Source: Anaerocolumna cellulosilytica
GTDB lineage: Bacteria; Bacillota; Clostridia; Lachnospirales; Lachnospiraceae
Length of the DNA: 64,000 nucleotides
Direction of reading: 5' to 3'
Assembly: GCF_014218335.1 (NCBI RefSeq)
Contig: NZ_AP023367.1
Coordinates: 1,055,501 to 1,119,500, forward strand
The position numbers and the translations under genes are program-made. The notes under the pieces were generated by a model. That model saw only the letters and a program-made list of their open reading frames with translations. It searched no databases and was not told the origin of the DNA. Below, piece after piece: positions 35,499-44,526 of the stretch (its first letter is position 1; every line of letters starts with the position of its first letter).

Positions 35499-37328
35499 TT
35501 AATTATTAGTTTTGCTAAGTTTTAATCTGTAATTAATAGCAATGCCTATTCCTATTAGAACCCAAAATACAGGTGCAACTGTAATTGAAGAGTCATTGGA
35601 AAGACCGGTTATCATATAACCAATGGTTCCAAGAAAGGTGGAAACACCAACGATGGAAAGATAAGAATCAAACGTTCCATTCTTATAGATACGGATACTG
35701 CTTATAAAGTACATTATGTAAAAGACTAAGAATGCCAACAAGGACACAACACCTGTCTGTACACCTATCTGTAGATATAGGTTATGAGGTCTGGTTAAAA
35801 GCTGTCCGCCAAAACCGTAATTTGCCTTCTGCACATAATCCTGCTGAGGAAAAGCCATCATATAGGTTTCAGCACCGGAACCTAAGAGGATGCGATCCTT
35901 TAATAAAGGAATCGTACGTGACCAGATATAACCTCTACCGGTTGCCAAGGATTCGTAACCCGAAAATACTGCCGAATCAGCAGCAACAATTTTATCGAAT
36001 TTACCTACAGCATTCAAGTAATAATAAGTGCTATCGTTTTCAAGTTGATTGGTGAATACCCATTCAGTTCCTTCAATGGATACATCTAAACAAACTATAT
36101 CATTATAGGTGACAATCGACATCTCAATACCTGCAAAGCGTTCATCCTCCATGGTATATTTTCCATTCTCATTCGTGGAAAAGGGCAGTGAATTCATATC
36201 TTTATCCATAGGGAGAAGTATAATACCATTAGAGTCAACAAACAGATTAAGCTTTAAATCATTTCCCTTATAGGTTATAGTCAGATCTTCTTCCGTTTTA
36301 ATCGATGTAATGGATGGTGTTGCTTGGTTTAAGTTAAATACAGATTGGACTTTTTCTGTAATGGTTGTAAATTTAACACCTATTAATACTACGATGCATA
36401 CTGCTCCGATTCCGGCAATAGGAAAAATAATCTTCTTGTATTTAAATATGTACTTTCGAAAGAAGAAAATGAAAAATAGTATCGCAACAAATAATGCAAT
36501 CATACCTGTTTCAGACCCAGATCTGATTAGCGATATCCCCATACCTAATAGGCCAAGAATGTAACAAATTTTCTTTTTACCTTCTTTCTCTGTCAGTAGA
36601 AGTCCTAAGAGAATAGGGATAATAAGTGCCGTGTAGCTGCCCACATAGTTCGGATTATAAAAGGTTAAATAAACTCGTCCGGGTTCAAAGGAAAGGGTGA
36701 ATTTATCAAGATAATCCCAATATTCCCTTCCAAGGTATATTCTTTTTCCAATATCACTAACAATAGGATCAAGGTTAATTGCTTGTAGAAGTCCTAATAA
36801 ACTAAAAGCAAGCACACTGTATAACAGGTATTTTAAGATAAATCTGACGTCCTCTTCTGTCTGAATGAAAAGATAGGCATAGTATACAATCAGACAGTAG
36901 CCTAGGAGGGCGAATACAGATTCAAACTGCTCATAAACACCTTTATAGCCAAAAGATGAATATTTTGAGAATAAGGTAGAAAGTAAAGCCATAATACCAT
37001 ATAAAAAGACGGGGATTAAAGCAGGTATTACAGATAACGTTATCTTTTCCTTCACGATTTTATAAATAAGGCATACTAACATTACTGTACAGGCAATCAA
37101 TAGAAAGACCTGTTTGTAAAATAAGAAGATATCCACCTTTGTGTCATCCTCTGCAAACCATGCGAACTGTCCTAAATTTGTACTGAATTGGTAGGAACGC
37201 ATAATAAAAGGCAGGATGGCACTTATAAACACTAAGGGTAATAAAAATATTTTATTGCTGCCTGAGGATTCTAAACGATTGTTTCCACCGGTTTGTCTCA
37301 AGGTTGAGGAAGTAATTGTTCCTTTCAT
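35499..37328 (-). CDS. O-antigen ligase/polymerase-like membrane protein (Wzy_C)
   Basis: This 609-residue protein has about ten to twelve membrane helices and, near residues 345-480, a large soluble beta-rich loop (TITYKGNDLKLNLFVDSNG). The O-antigen ligase signature lies late (RGYIWSRTIPLLKDRILLGSGAETYMMAFPQ region, then RPHNLYLQIGVQTGVVSLL). Such enzymes polymerise repeat units or transfer a finished glycan to an acceptor outside the membrane. I use ATG 37328, after AAAGGAG. The leader contains three tandem 71-bp repeats that fold into hairpins in the leftward RNA. It is the only gene of the region transcribed leftward. Confidence 0.8.
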   Translation of the reverse strand: MKGTITSSTLRQTGGNNRLESSGSNKIFLLPLVFISAILPFIMRSYQFSTNLGQFAWFAEDDTKVDIFLFYKQVFLLIACTVMLVCLIYKIVKEKITLSVIPALIPVFLYGIMALLSTLFSKYSSFGYKGVYEQFESVFALLGYCLIVYYAYLFIQTEEDVRFILKYLLYSVLAFSLLGLLQAINLDPIVSDIGKRIYLGREYWDYLDKFTLSFEPGRVYLTFYNPNYVGSYTALIIPILLGLLLTEKEGKKKICYILGLLGMGISLIRSGSETGMIALFVAILFFIFFFRKYIFKYKKIIFPIAGIGAVCIVVLIGVKFTTITEKVQSVFNLNQATPSITSIKTEEDLTITYKGNDLKLNLFVDSNGIILLPMDKDMNSLPFSTNENGKYTMEDERFAGIEMSIVTYNDIVCLDVSIEGTEWVFTNQLENDSTYYYLNAVGKFDKIVAADSAVFSGYESLATGRGYIWSRTIPLLKDRILLGSGAETYMMAFPQQDYVQKANYGFGGQLLTRPHNLYLQIGVQTGVVSLLAFLVFYIMYFISSIRIYKNGTFDSYLSIVGVSTFLGTIGYMITGLSNDSSITVAPVFWVLIGIGIAINYRLKLSKTNN

Positions 37329-37343
37329 AAGTTTCTCCTTTTT

Positions 37344-37576
37344 GTTTTTTAACTTAACTCCTATCAGTGTGCTTTGGCACACGTAGAAATCAAGATGTTG
37401 AAAACCTGAACTTGGTTTTTCAACTTAACTCCTATCAGTGTGCTTTGGCACACGTAGAAATCAAGATGTTGAAAACCTGAACTTGGTTTTTTAACTTAAC
37501 TCCTATCAGTGTGCTTTGGCACACGTAGAAATCAAGATGTTGAAAACCTGATCTTGGTTTTTCAACTTACTCCTTC
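37344..37576 (-). repeat. Three tandem 71-bp structured repeats plus partial fourth
   Basis: Units at 37344-37414, 37415-37485 and 37486-37556 have an exact 71-bp period and differ at only one or two positions; about 18 bases of a fourth follow. In the leftward RNA each unit folds into one long hairpin: GTTTTCAAC/GTTGAAAAAC outer stem, CTTGATTTCTA/TAGGAGTTAAG middle stem, GTGTGC/GCACAC around a CAAA loop. The middle stem uses three G-U pairs leftward that become A-C mismatches rightward, so the leftward RNA is favoured. A Shine-Dalgarno-like TAGGAG is buried in each stem. Confidence 0.9.
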
Positions 37577-37578
37577 AT

Positions 37579-37607
37579 ATTTTAATACGTTAGAGGGGGA
37601 TTTACAA
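37579..37607 (-). promoter_or_regulatory. Candidate promoter of the repeat leader
   Basis: On the minus strand, TTGTAA (37602-37607), 17 bases, TAAAAT (37579-37584). The start point would fall at about 37572, right at the edge of the repeat array. Confidence 0.45.
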
Positions 37608-37684
37608 GCAAAATAAGCAAATATAAGGAATTCTTAAACTTATTTATAGTTTGGAAAGGAAGCATACCGAGGGGGATATTTTCC

Positions 37685-37714
37685 TTGACTGGAATATATT
37701 GTGATGGTTATAAT
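37685..37714 (+). promoter_or_regulatory. Promoter of the AIPR gene
   Basis: TTGACT (37685-37690), 18 bases, TATAAT (37709-37714). Confidence 0.65.
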
Positions 37715-37778
37715 ATAAGCAGAACGTCAATAAATGAAACGGACAAAATCTTTAAATACCAAAAGGCAGGTGAAAATA

Positions 37779-39461
37779 ATGGATATAGCAAAGCAGATTA
37801 TTGATCAAAGAGTAAATAAAATTCTAGAAGATAATAAAGAACTATTTACAGAGGGAGATGTGGAAAAAAAGAGGTCGAAGGCTTTTTTACTATTAGGGGT
37901 AGCCGCTTATCTGGACATTGATATTGCGGAAGCGGCTCAATTCATTACAGATGGAGGCAGTGATGGTGGATTTGATGCTGCCTATATTGTAGAAAATCAA
38001 GATTCCCAATTGACTGTGGTTTTATTCCAGTCAAAATATTCACGTAAACTGGAGAACGACAGTAACTTCCCTGCCAATGCTATAGAAAAAGCAGTCAATA
38101 CTGTAAGGTGCGTGTTTGATCCTGGGGCACGTATTGAATTGAATCCAAAGAGCAAAGAAAAGGTTGATGAAGTTCGTTCCTTTATTTTAGATGGTCAGAT
38201 TCCCTATGTGACGTTTGTAATGCTTAATAATGGACTAAGCTGGAACATGGAGGGAGAAAATCATATTAGCAATGCTTTTGCTGGACAGGAGCAGGTTCAA
38301 TTTGTACACTTTAATCATAAGAATATTATTCAATATATAAACCGAACCACCTCAATTAACACTCAGTTCACGTTAAGTGGCAAAGCAATACAGGAAAACT
38401 TTAATTATAAACGAGTTATTCTGGGGCGTATTTCTATCATGGAAATCTATGAATTAATGGAAAAGTATGGTGATGGTTTATTAGAAAAAAACATACGACG
38501 CTATTTGGGTAAAAATTCAGTGAACGATGGAATTGTTCAAACTTTGCTAGATGAGGAAAAGCGACAGAACTTTTTTTTCTTCAATAATGGGGTCACTATG
38601 ATATGTGAAAAGTTCAGCTATAATGGCTTGCAAGAAAAGGATTGGATTGTTAAAATTAACAAGCTCCAGATTATTAATGGAGGACAAACCTGCAAGACGA
38701 TTCATCAAACTGTAAAGGAGAATTCAGAGGTTGACTTTTCACAAGTATATTTATTGGTTCGTCTTTATGAGGTAAATGATGATGAGGGCATCATTCAGGA
38801 CATCACATATGCAACTAACAGTCAGAATCCTGTAGATTTTAGAGACTTGAAATCAAATGATGATAGGCAGGTGCTACTAGAAAAGGGAACAGAGGCACTG
38901 GGCTTTATCTATAAGAGAAAAAGAGACAATGCATCAAATACCAATGTGATTCCTTCCACCGTAGCTGCTGAGGCAGTTTTAGCTGTATGGCGCGAACAGC
39001 CACACCTGGCAAAATACAAAAGAAATGAATTTTTTGATAAATATTACCTAGAAATCTTCGATAATTTAAATGCAGCCCAAATGATACTGTCAGTTTTGAT
39101 ATTCCGCTATTGTGACAATAACAGGAAACGTTTTAGTGATAGTGAAGAAGTACAGACACATCGCCCATTCAGTCAGCACTTTCTGGCATATATGATTGGA
39201 AAGCAGCTTTTGCACCATTTTGATATTGATTTAAACCGAGTAACGCATGCCAATTTTAATGAGCTTAAGGATTATTTTGAGCAAAATAAAGAAGAGCTTT
39301 ATAGCAAGGCAGAGAACCAAATGACACATATATTAAAGGACTATTTTAATTACAATATGCTTAGTGACATTGATGGGCGAACCATGGCAGCAGCATTTCG
39401 TCGGTTTGATATTTTGGTTCGGTATTTAAAGAATAAAATATGGTGGGAAACAAATATGTAA
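37779..39461 (+). CDS. AIPR-family abortive-infection/phage-resistance protein
   Basis: This 560-residue protein matches the AIPR family: KNIRRYLGKNSVNDGI, then FFFFNNGVTMICE and the INGGQTCKTIHQT motif. The N terminus has a nuclease-like pattern, GGSDGGFDAAYIV followed by VVLFQSKYS (D...D...QxK, as in Mrr-type PD-(D/E)xK enzymes). Family members are linked to abortive infection, phage defence and restriction; activity here is inferred. I prefer ATG 37779 (AGGTG upstream, leader about 58 bases) over ATG 37734, which would sit almost at the start point. It is a single gene, with no methyltransferase or partner, inserted between polysaccharide genes. Confidence 0.8.
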   Translation: MDIAKQIIDQRVNKILEDNKELFTEGDVEKKRSKAFLLLGVAAYLDIDIAEAAQFITDGGSDGGFDAAYIVENQDSQLTVVLFQSKYSRKLENDSNFPANAIEKAVNTVRCVFDPGARIELNPKSKEKVDEVRSFILDGQIPYVTFVMLNNGLSWNMEGENHISNAFAGQEQVQFVHFNHKNIIQYINRTTSINTQFTLSGKAIQENFNYKRVILGRISIMEIYELMEKYGDGLLEKNIRRYLGKNSVNDGIVQTLLDEEKRQNFFFFNNGVTMICEKFSYNGLQEKDWIVKINKLQIINGGQTCKTIHQTVKENSEVDFSQVYLLVRLYEVNDDEGIIQDITYATNSQNPVDFRDLKSNDDRQVLLEKGTEALGFIYKRKRDNASNTNVIPSTVAAEAVLAVWREQPHLAKYKRNEFFDKYYLEIFDNLNAAQMILSVLIFRYCDNNRKRFSDSEEVQTHRPFSQHFLAYMIGKQLLHHFDIDLNRVTHANFNELKDYFEQNKEELYSKAENQMTHILKDYFNYNMLSDIDGRTMAAAFRRFDILVRYLKNKIWWETNM

Positions 39462-39510
39462 ATTGATTCTTAAATTACTGAGAAATAAAAGTATTTATAT
39501 CGAACAAGAT

Positions 39511-39560
39511 AAGTCTCCATATGAAAAAGAGTAATTTCTTTTTCATATGGAGACTTTTTA
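39511..39560 (+). terminator. Terminator of the AIPR gene
   Basis: A perfect 20-bp stem (39511-39530 with 39537-39556; core GTCTCCATATG), six-base loop, then TTTTT. Confidence 0.92.
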
Positions 39561-39751
39561 AAGTGATGTTTAAGATACATTCTCTATTTTGATGTGGAAT
39601 AGTAAAATAGTTAAGCATAATACAGGTTGACAGGCATATGTTAGATAATGTGAGAATAAACTATTTTCAACACCTAAGAGCAGTATTGGGATGAGGTTTT
39701 ACAAGGTAAAATAGTATATAAACTGTAAAATAATGTATTGTCATAAAAAGC

Positions 39752-39780
39752 TTGTATTCATATGGTTTATTCTTTATAAT
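39752..39780 (+). promoter_or_regulatory. Promoter of the second polysaccharide block
   Basis: TTGTAT (39752-39757), 17 bases, TATAAT (39775-39780); the start point of about 39787 rules out longer upstream starts of the next gene. Confidence 0.6.
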
Positions 39781-39814
39781 AGAAAATATCATAGAAAAAT
39801 GGGGAATTGTGCTT

Positions 39815-40444
39815 ATGTACATAAATAAAATAAAGAGGTTGATTGATTTAATACTGTCTTTTCTGGCTATGATTTTATTGTCATGGTTATTTTTGATTAC
39901 AATAGCAACCATTAAGCTGACATCAAAAGGGCCTGCATTCTTTTTTCAAAAAAGAATCGGCAAGGATAAGAAAGAATTTAATATTATAAAGTTTCGTACG
40001 ATGAAGATAGATACTCCTAAAAATACGCCAACTCATCTGCTGGAGAGCCCAGAGAAGTACATAACTAGTGTTGGTAAATTACTTCGAAAAACCAGTCTGG
40101 ATGAACTACCTCAATTGATAAATATTATAAAAGGGGACATGTCTATCGTCGGTCCAAGACCTGCCCTGTGGAATCAATATGATTTAATTGCAGAGAGAGA
40201 TAAATATGGTGCGAATAACGTAAGGCCAGGCTTAACAGGTTGGGCGCAGGTAAACGGCAGAGATGAGATTCCCATTGAGATAAAAGCAAAGCTAGATGGA
40301 GATTATATTAAGAGGATGGGCTTTATCTTTGATATAAAATGTATGTTTAAAACTGTAAGCTGTGTTATAAAACGTGAAGGTGTAAAAGAAGGACTGCAAG
40401 AGGGAATTCGTTATGAAGAAGGTTCTGGTGATTGGTGCCAATAG
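39815..40444 (+). CDS. Priming sugar-phosphate transferase (WcaJ/WbaP-like)
   Basis: This 209-residue enzyme is the small catalytic form of the polyisoprenyl-phosphate hexose-1-phosphate transferase family that starts glycan synthesis by loading a sugar phosphate on undecaprenyl phosphate. It has one N-terminal re-entrant membrane helix (about 10-33), then GPAFFFQKRIGKDKKEF, the FRTMK motif, RKTSLDELPQLINIIKGDMS (catalytic Asp-Glu pair) and GPRPAL. Start 39815 is chosen from the promoter position and family N terminus. It overlaps the next gene by 32 bases. Confidence 0.92.
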   Translation: MYINKIKRLIDLILSFLAMILLSWLFLITIATIKLTSKGPAFFFQKRIGKDKKEFNIIKFRTMKIDTPKNTPTHLLESPEKYITSVGKLLRKTSLDELPQLINIIKGDMSIVGPRPALWNQYDLIAERDKYGANNVRPGLTGWAQVNGRDEIPIEIKAKLDGDYIKRMGFIFDIKCMFKTVSCVIKREGVKEGLQEGIRYEEGSGDWCQ

Positions 40445-41201
40445 TTATATTGGTAAGAAATTTAATGAATATGTAAGAAATAGCAAAGTGCTGGAATTGC
40501 AAGTGGATATGGTAACTGCCTCTGATGGAGGATGGAGAAAAGTTGATTTTTCTAGTTATGATTCTATATTGCATCTTGCAGCGATTGTACATAAAAAAGA
40601 AAAGAAGCAAATCTGGCCTTTATACGATGAGATTAATCATAAACTGGCAGTTGAAGTAGCAAAGAAAGCAAAAGAGAATCAGGTGGGGCAGTTTATATTT
40701 TTAAGCACCGCAGCCGTATTCGGGAATAGGACAAGTTGTATTACTAAGGATACGATACCTGACCCTGTTACTTATTATGGGAAGTCAAAGCTTGCAGCTG
40801 AAAATGATATTGTGAAACTAAAAGATAAGAATTTTAAGGTCGCTATTGTGCGCCCTCCTATGGTGTATGGGGAAGGCTGCAAGGGGAATTATGCTAGACT
40901 TGAGAAGTTGGCTAGGTTTACACCTATATTTCCAGATTACCATAATAAAAGAAGTGTAATACATATCGAGAAGTTGATTAGGTATTTGAATCATATAATC
41001 AAGCAAGAAAAAGAAGGATACTTTTATCCTCAGGATAAGAAGTATCTTAATACATGTAAAGAGATATATAATATTAGAAAAAAAATAAAAAAGAAAACAT
41101 TACTGATTAAAACGCCTATAATACTTATTACTTCTTTAATTAACCATGTAGATATTGTTAATAAGATGCTTGGAAATATGTATTATGATGAATCTTTGTA
41201 A
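40413..41201 (+). CDS. NAD-dependent epimerase/dehydratase (SDR family)
   Basis: This 262-residue protein has the Rossmann motif VLVIGANSYIGKKF (GxxxxxG), the Ser of LSTAAVFG and the YYGKSK catalytic Tyr-Lys pair. It most resembles UDP-sugar 4-epimerases but is short, with a truncated C-terminal substrate domain ending in basic and hydrophobic segments (KKIKKKTLLIKTPIILITS). It probably makes a precursor for the unit loaded by the overlapping sugar-phosphate transferase. Confidence 0.8.
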   Translation: MKKVLVIGANSYIGKKFNEYVRNSKVLELQVDMVTASDGGWRKVDFSSYDSILHLAAIVHKKEKKQIWPLYDEINHKLAVEVAKKAKENQVGQFIFLSTAAVFGNRTSCITKDTIPDPVTYYGKSKLAAENDIVKLKDKNFKVAIVRPPMVYGEGCKGNYARLEKLARFTPIFPDYHNKRSVIHIEKLIRYLNHIIKQEKEGYFYPQDKKYLNTCKEIYNIRKKIKKKTLLIKTPIILITSLINHVDIVNKMLGNMYYDESL

Positions 41202-41224
41202 TTGTAAAAAGGTGGACGAAAATT

Positions 41225-41965
41225 ATGTCAGGACCGGAAGTTTCAATTATTATACCGGCGTATAATAGCGCAAAATATATAAATAAAGCCATATATTCAG
41301 CTTTGGCTCAATCCATTGAAAAAGAAATAATAATAATTGATGATAACTCGCAAGATGATTTAGTATCAAAATTAAAAGATTATGATTTTGCAAAGGATAC
41401 CATAAAATATATAAAAAATCAAGTAAATGTAGGAGTCGCAGAAGCAAGAAATATTGGAGTTGATGCATCCACCGGAAAATATATTGCTTTTCTTGATGCA
41501 GATGATTGGTGGATTGATACGAAACTAAAGAGGCAATTGGAATTGATTTCTTTAAAAAAAGCAGCGTTTTCTTATACCGCTAGAGAAATATTCAATGATA
41601 ATGGGACTAGTACTGGTAAGATAGTATGCACGAAAGAAGAGATTACATATAAAAGCTTATTATACCACAATTGTGTAGCATGTTCATCAGTACTATTAAA
41701 AAGAGACATTGCATTAAGATATCCTATGAAATCAAGTGATGTACATGAAGACTATTTGACTTGGCTTCGAATTTTAAAAGACGGTAATTCAGCGTATGGA
41801 TTAAATGAGCCATTATTATGCTATCGTCTTAGTAAGAACGGTAAATCAAGGAATAAAGTAAAATCAGCAAAAATGACTTTTGGGGTGCACAGGAAATTAG
41901 GGAGGAATTGTGGTGAAGCGTTTTTTTATACAGCATCTCATCTATTACACAATATTTTTAGATAA
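41225..41965 (+). CDS. GT2 family glycosyltransferase
   Basis: This 246-residue cytoplasmic GT-A enzyme has VSIIIPAYNSAKYI at the N terminus, a nucleotide-sugar/metal site in YIAFLDADDWW and a DVHEDYLTWLR motif (ED acid-base type) near residue 180. It would add one sugar to the lipid-linked chain. AAAGGTGGACG precedes the ATG. Donor and linkage cannot be told. Confidence 0.9.
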   Translation: MSGPEVSIIIPAYNSAKYINKAIYSALAQSIEKEIIIIDDNSQDDLVSKLKDYDFAKDTIKYIKNQVNVGVAEARNIGVDASTGKYIAFLDADDWWIDTKLKRQLELISLKKAAFSYTAREIFNDNGTSTGKIVCTKEEITYKSLLYHNCVACSSVLLKRDIALRYPMKSSDVHEDYLTWLRILKDGNSAYGLNEPLLCYRLSKNGKSRNKVKSAKMTFGVHRKLGRNCGEAFFYTASHLLHNIFR

Positions 41966-41985
41966 AAACAGTTTAAGGAGTAGTT

Positions 41986-42888
41986 ATGAAAAAAGTGCAA
42001 GTGCTTTTATCAACATATAATGGAGAAGCATACATTAAAGAACAACTAGATAGCATATTAGCACAAGATTATCCTAATATTAGTATATTAATTCGAGATG
42101 ACGGTTCAAAAGATAATACCAGTATTATATTAGACGAATACTGTAATAGGTACGCTAATATAACTTTTTATAAAGGATCTAATATAGGCTGTTGGCAAAG
42201 TTTCATGGATTTGGTTCAGAATAGTGATGCGTCTGCTAGCTATTTTGCATTTTGTGATCAAGACGATGTTTGGAAGCCGGGCAAAATAAGTGCTGCAATA
42301 AAAATTCTGGAAGGTATGAATCAAACAGTTCCACTACTATACTGTAGCAGATATGAAGCGGTTGGTATTAATTTAGAGAAAATAAAAGTTACAATACATA
42401 ATATAAATTTTAGACCTTCTTATGGAAATGCAATTATCCAAAATATCTGTACAGGTTGTACGGCCGTTATTAACAGAATTGCAGTTGAAATATCAAAAGA
42501 AAAAACACCTAATTTTATGGTACAACATGATTGGTGGTATTATCTTATAGCCTCTTGTTTTGGAGAAGTATATTACGATGAAAATTCCTATATTTTATAT
42601 AGACAACATGGTAGTAATGAAGTAGGTGCCAGAACTACTCGAATTGAACAGTTTAAATATCGTCTAAAGACATATCGAAAGAGAAGAGGGAATATTTATA
42701 AACAGTTATTAGAATTTAAAAGGTTATATTCTTTAAATGCTGATAGAAAAGAGTTATTGGATTTAGTATTGCAGACTAGGAATAGTTTTAAAAGCAGGGT
42801 TAAAATGATAATGAACAAGAATATCTACCGTCAGAGGTTATCAGATGATTTGATATATAAATTTATAATTCTAATTGGAGATGCTTAA
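41986..42888 (+). CDS. GT2 family glycosyltransferase (rhamnosyltransferase-like)
   Basis: This 300-residue GT-A enzyme has VQVLLSTYNGEAYIKEQLDS, DDGSKDNT and the metal site AFCDQDDVW, the pattern of rhamnosyltransferases of the RfbF/WbbL type, fitting the dTDP-sugar genes just downstream. AAGGAG precedes the ATG. The C-terminal 80 residues are Lys/Arg-rich, probably for membrane contact. Confidence 0.88.
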   Translation: MKKVQVLLSTYNGEAYIKEQLDSILAQDYPNISILIRDDGSKDNTSIILDEYCNRYANITFYKGSNIGCWQSFMDLVQNSDASASYFAFCDQDDVWKPGKISAAIKILEGMNQTVPLLYCSRYEAVGINLEKIKVTIHNINFRPSYGNAIIQNICTGCTAVINRIAVEISKEKTPNFMVQHDWWYYLIASCFGEVYYDENSYILYRQHGSNEVGARTTRIEQFKYRLKTYRKRRGNIYKQLLEFKRLYSLNADRKELLDLVLQTRNSFKSRVKMIMNKNIYRQRLSDDLIYKFIILIGDA

Positions 42889-42992
42889 TCAAAAGTATGG
42901 ATATGGTTTAAATAATTAACAAAATAAGAATGATTATGAAGAATTTGTATAAATCAAACAATACAATTTAAGAAGAAAACTTAAATTATATT

Positions 42993-43021
42993 TTGTAAAC
43001 CTTAATACAGTGTGATATAAT
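42993..43021 (+). promoter_or_regulatory. Promoter of the rmlA operon
   Basis: TTGTAA (42993-42998), 17 bases, TATAAT (43016-43021), 37 bases before rmlA. Confidence 0.65.
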
Positions 43022-43057
43022 TTTGACTATGTGTAAATACAGATGAAGGAGTTATTT

Positions 43058-43936
43058 ATGAAAGGTATAATATTAGCTGGTGGGTCTGGAACAAGACTTT
43101 ACCCATTGACAATGGTTACATCAAAGCAATTACTTCCTATTTATGATAAGCCAATGGTTTATTACCCATTATCAACATTGATGTTGGCAGGAATAAGGGA
43201 TATATTAATTATATCTACACCTCAGGACTTACCTAATTTTATCAAATTATTAGGAGATGGTTCTAATTATGGCATAAATTTGTCATATGCTGAACAGCCT
43301 TCACCAGACGGATTGGCTCAGGCATTTTTGATAGGTGAAGAATTTATTAATGGTGATTCTTGTGCTATGGTTCTTGGGGATAATATTTTTTATGGAAATG
43401 GTTTAACAAAGCATCTAAAAGAAGCAGCAGGTAAAAAAGAAGGTGCTACTGTTTTTGGATATTATGTTGAAGACCCTGAACGTTTTGGTATTGTTGAATT
43501 CGATGAGAATGGAAAGGCAATATCATTGGAAGAAAAACCCCAAAATCCAAAATCTAATTATTGTGTCACAGGGCTCTATTTTTATGATAGTAGAGTTTGT
43601 GAATTCGCGAAAAAAGTAAGGCCATCAGATAGAGGAGAACTAGAAATAACAGACCTTAATAAGATGTATTTGGAGGATGGAACTCTTAATGTTGTTACAT
43701 TAGGAAGAGGCTATGCTTGGTTGGATACCGGAACCATGGATGCTCTAAGTGAAGCAGCAGAATTTGTAAAAGTAATAGAAAAGAGACAAGGAATTCAGAT
43801 AGCTGCAATTGAAGAAATAGCATACAAAAATGGCTGGATATCAAAAGAGAAACTTATAGAGTCTGCAAATCTTTATGGCAAATCGATTTATGGTAGTCAT
43901 CTTAAGCAGGTTGCAGATGGCAAAATAATGTATTAG
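43058..43936 (+). CDS. rmlA: Glucose-1-phosphate thymidylyltransferase
   Basis: RmlA makes dTDP-glucose from glucose-1-phosphate and dTTP, the first step to dTDP-L-rhamnose. The 292-residue protein opens with [18 protein letters not shown], followed by [18 protein letters not shown], the metal-site LGDNIFYG and [17 protein letters not shown] precedes ATG 43058; an upstream ATG at 43043 lacks one. It has its own promoter, and rmlC follows after 19 bases. Confidence 0.97.
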   Translation: MKGIILAGGSGTRLYPLTMVTSKQLLPIYDKPMVYYPLSTLMLAGIRDILIISTPQDLPNFIKLLGDGSNYGINLSYAEQPSPDGLAQAFLIGEEFINGDSCAMVLGDNIFYGNGLTKHLKEAAGKKEGATVFGYYVEDPERFGIVEFDENGKAISLEEKPQNPKSNYCVTGLYFYDSRVCEFAKKVRPSDRGELEITDLNKMYLEDGTLNVVTLGRGYAWLDTGTMDALSEAAEFVKVIEKRQGIQIAAIEEIAYKNGWISKEKLIESANLYGKSIYGSHLKQVADGKIMY

Positions 43937-43955
43937 TTAGAGGAGCTAACAGAGG

Positions 43956-44507
43956 ATGAATATAATCAAGACAGAATTATTAGATGTTTACATATTAGAG
44001 CCAAAGGTTTTGGGAGACTCAAGAGGCTGGTTTATGGAAAGCTGGTCTAAAAAAACTATGGAGGAAGTTGGGTTAAACTATGAATTCGTTCAAGATAACC
44101 ATTCATTTTCAGCGCAAAAAGGAACATTAAGAGGTTTACACTATCAGAAAGGTGATGCGGCACAAGCAAAACTAGTTCGCTGTGCAAAAGGGGCTGTATT
44201 AGATGTAGCAGTTGATATGAGAGAAGGTTCACCGACTTATAAAAAATGGATTGCGGTTGAGTTAACAAAAGAAAATGGTAGACAGCTTCTTATTCCAAGA
44301 GGATTTTTACATGGGTTTTTAACATTGACTGATGATGTGGAATTTCTATATAAGGCTGATAATTACTATGATTTAAACGCTGATAGAAATATTATTTGGA
44401 ATGAAAAAGAACTCAATATTAATTGGGGAATTGATAATCCAATCGTATCTGATCGGGATGCAAAAGCACCACATTTAAGTGATAGTGACATTTATTTTAA
44501 ATATTAA
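43956..44507 (+). CDS. rmlC: dTDP-4-dehydrorhamnose 3,5-epimerase
   Basis: RmlC epimerises C3 and C5 of dTDP-4-keto-6-deoxyglucose. The 183-residue cupin shows GWFMESW, the FVQDNHSFSAQKGTLRGLHYQ core with catalytic His, AVDMREGSPTYKKW and IPRGFLHGFLTL. AGAGGAG precedes the ATG. Confidence 0.96.
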   Translation: MNIIKTELLDVYILEPKVLGDSRGWFMESWSKKTMEEVGLNYEFVQDNHSFSAQKGTLRGLHYQKGDAAQAKLVRCAKGAVLDVAVDMREGSPTYKKWIAVELTKENGRQLLIPRGFLHGFLTLTDDVEFLYKADNYYDLNADRNIIWNEKELNINWGIDNPIVSDRDAKAPHLSDSDIYFKY

Positions 44508-44526
44508 TTTGTAAAGGAGTTATTTC

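Noticed and set aside
37344-37576. CRISPR array
   Set aside because: The whole 71-bp unit is repeated, including what would be spacers; there are no variable spacers and no cas genes.
37734-37778. Upstream start of the AIPR gene
   Set aside because: It lies about 13 bases from the predicted transcription start and lacks a ribosome site, unlike ATG 37779.
37344-39461. Type III toxin-antitoxin (RNA repeats plus AIPR as toxin)
   Set aside because: Tempting because the repeats precede an Abi-type gene, but G-U pairing and the candidate promoter point leftward, and AIPR has its own promoter after the array. AIPR is also not a ToxN/AbiQ-type protein.
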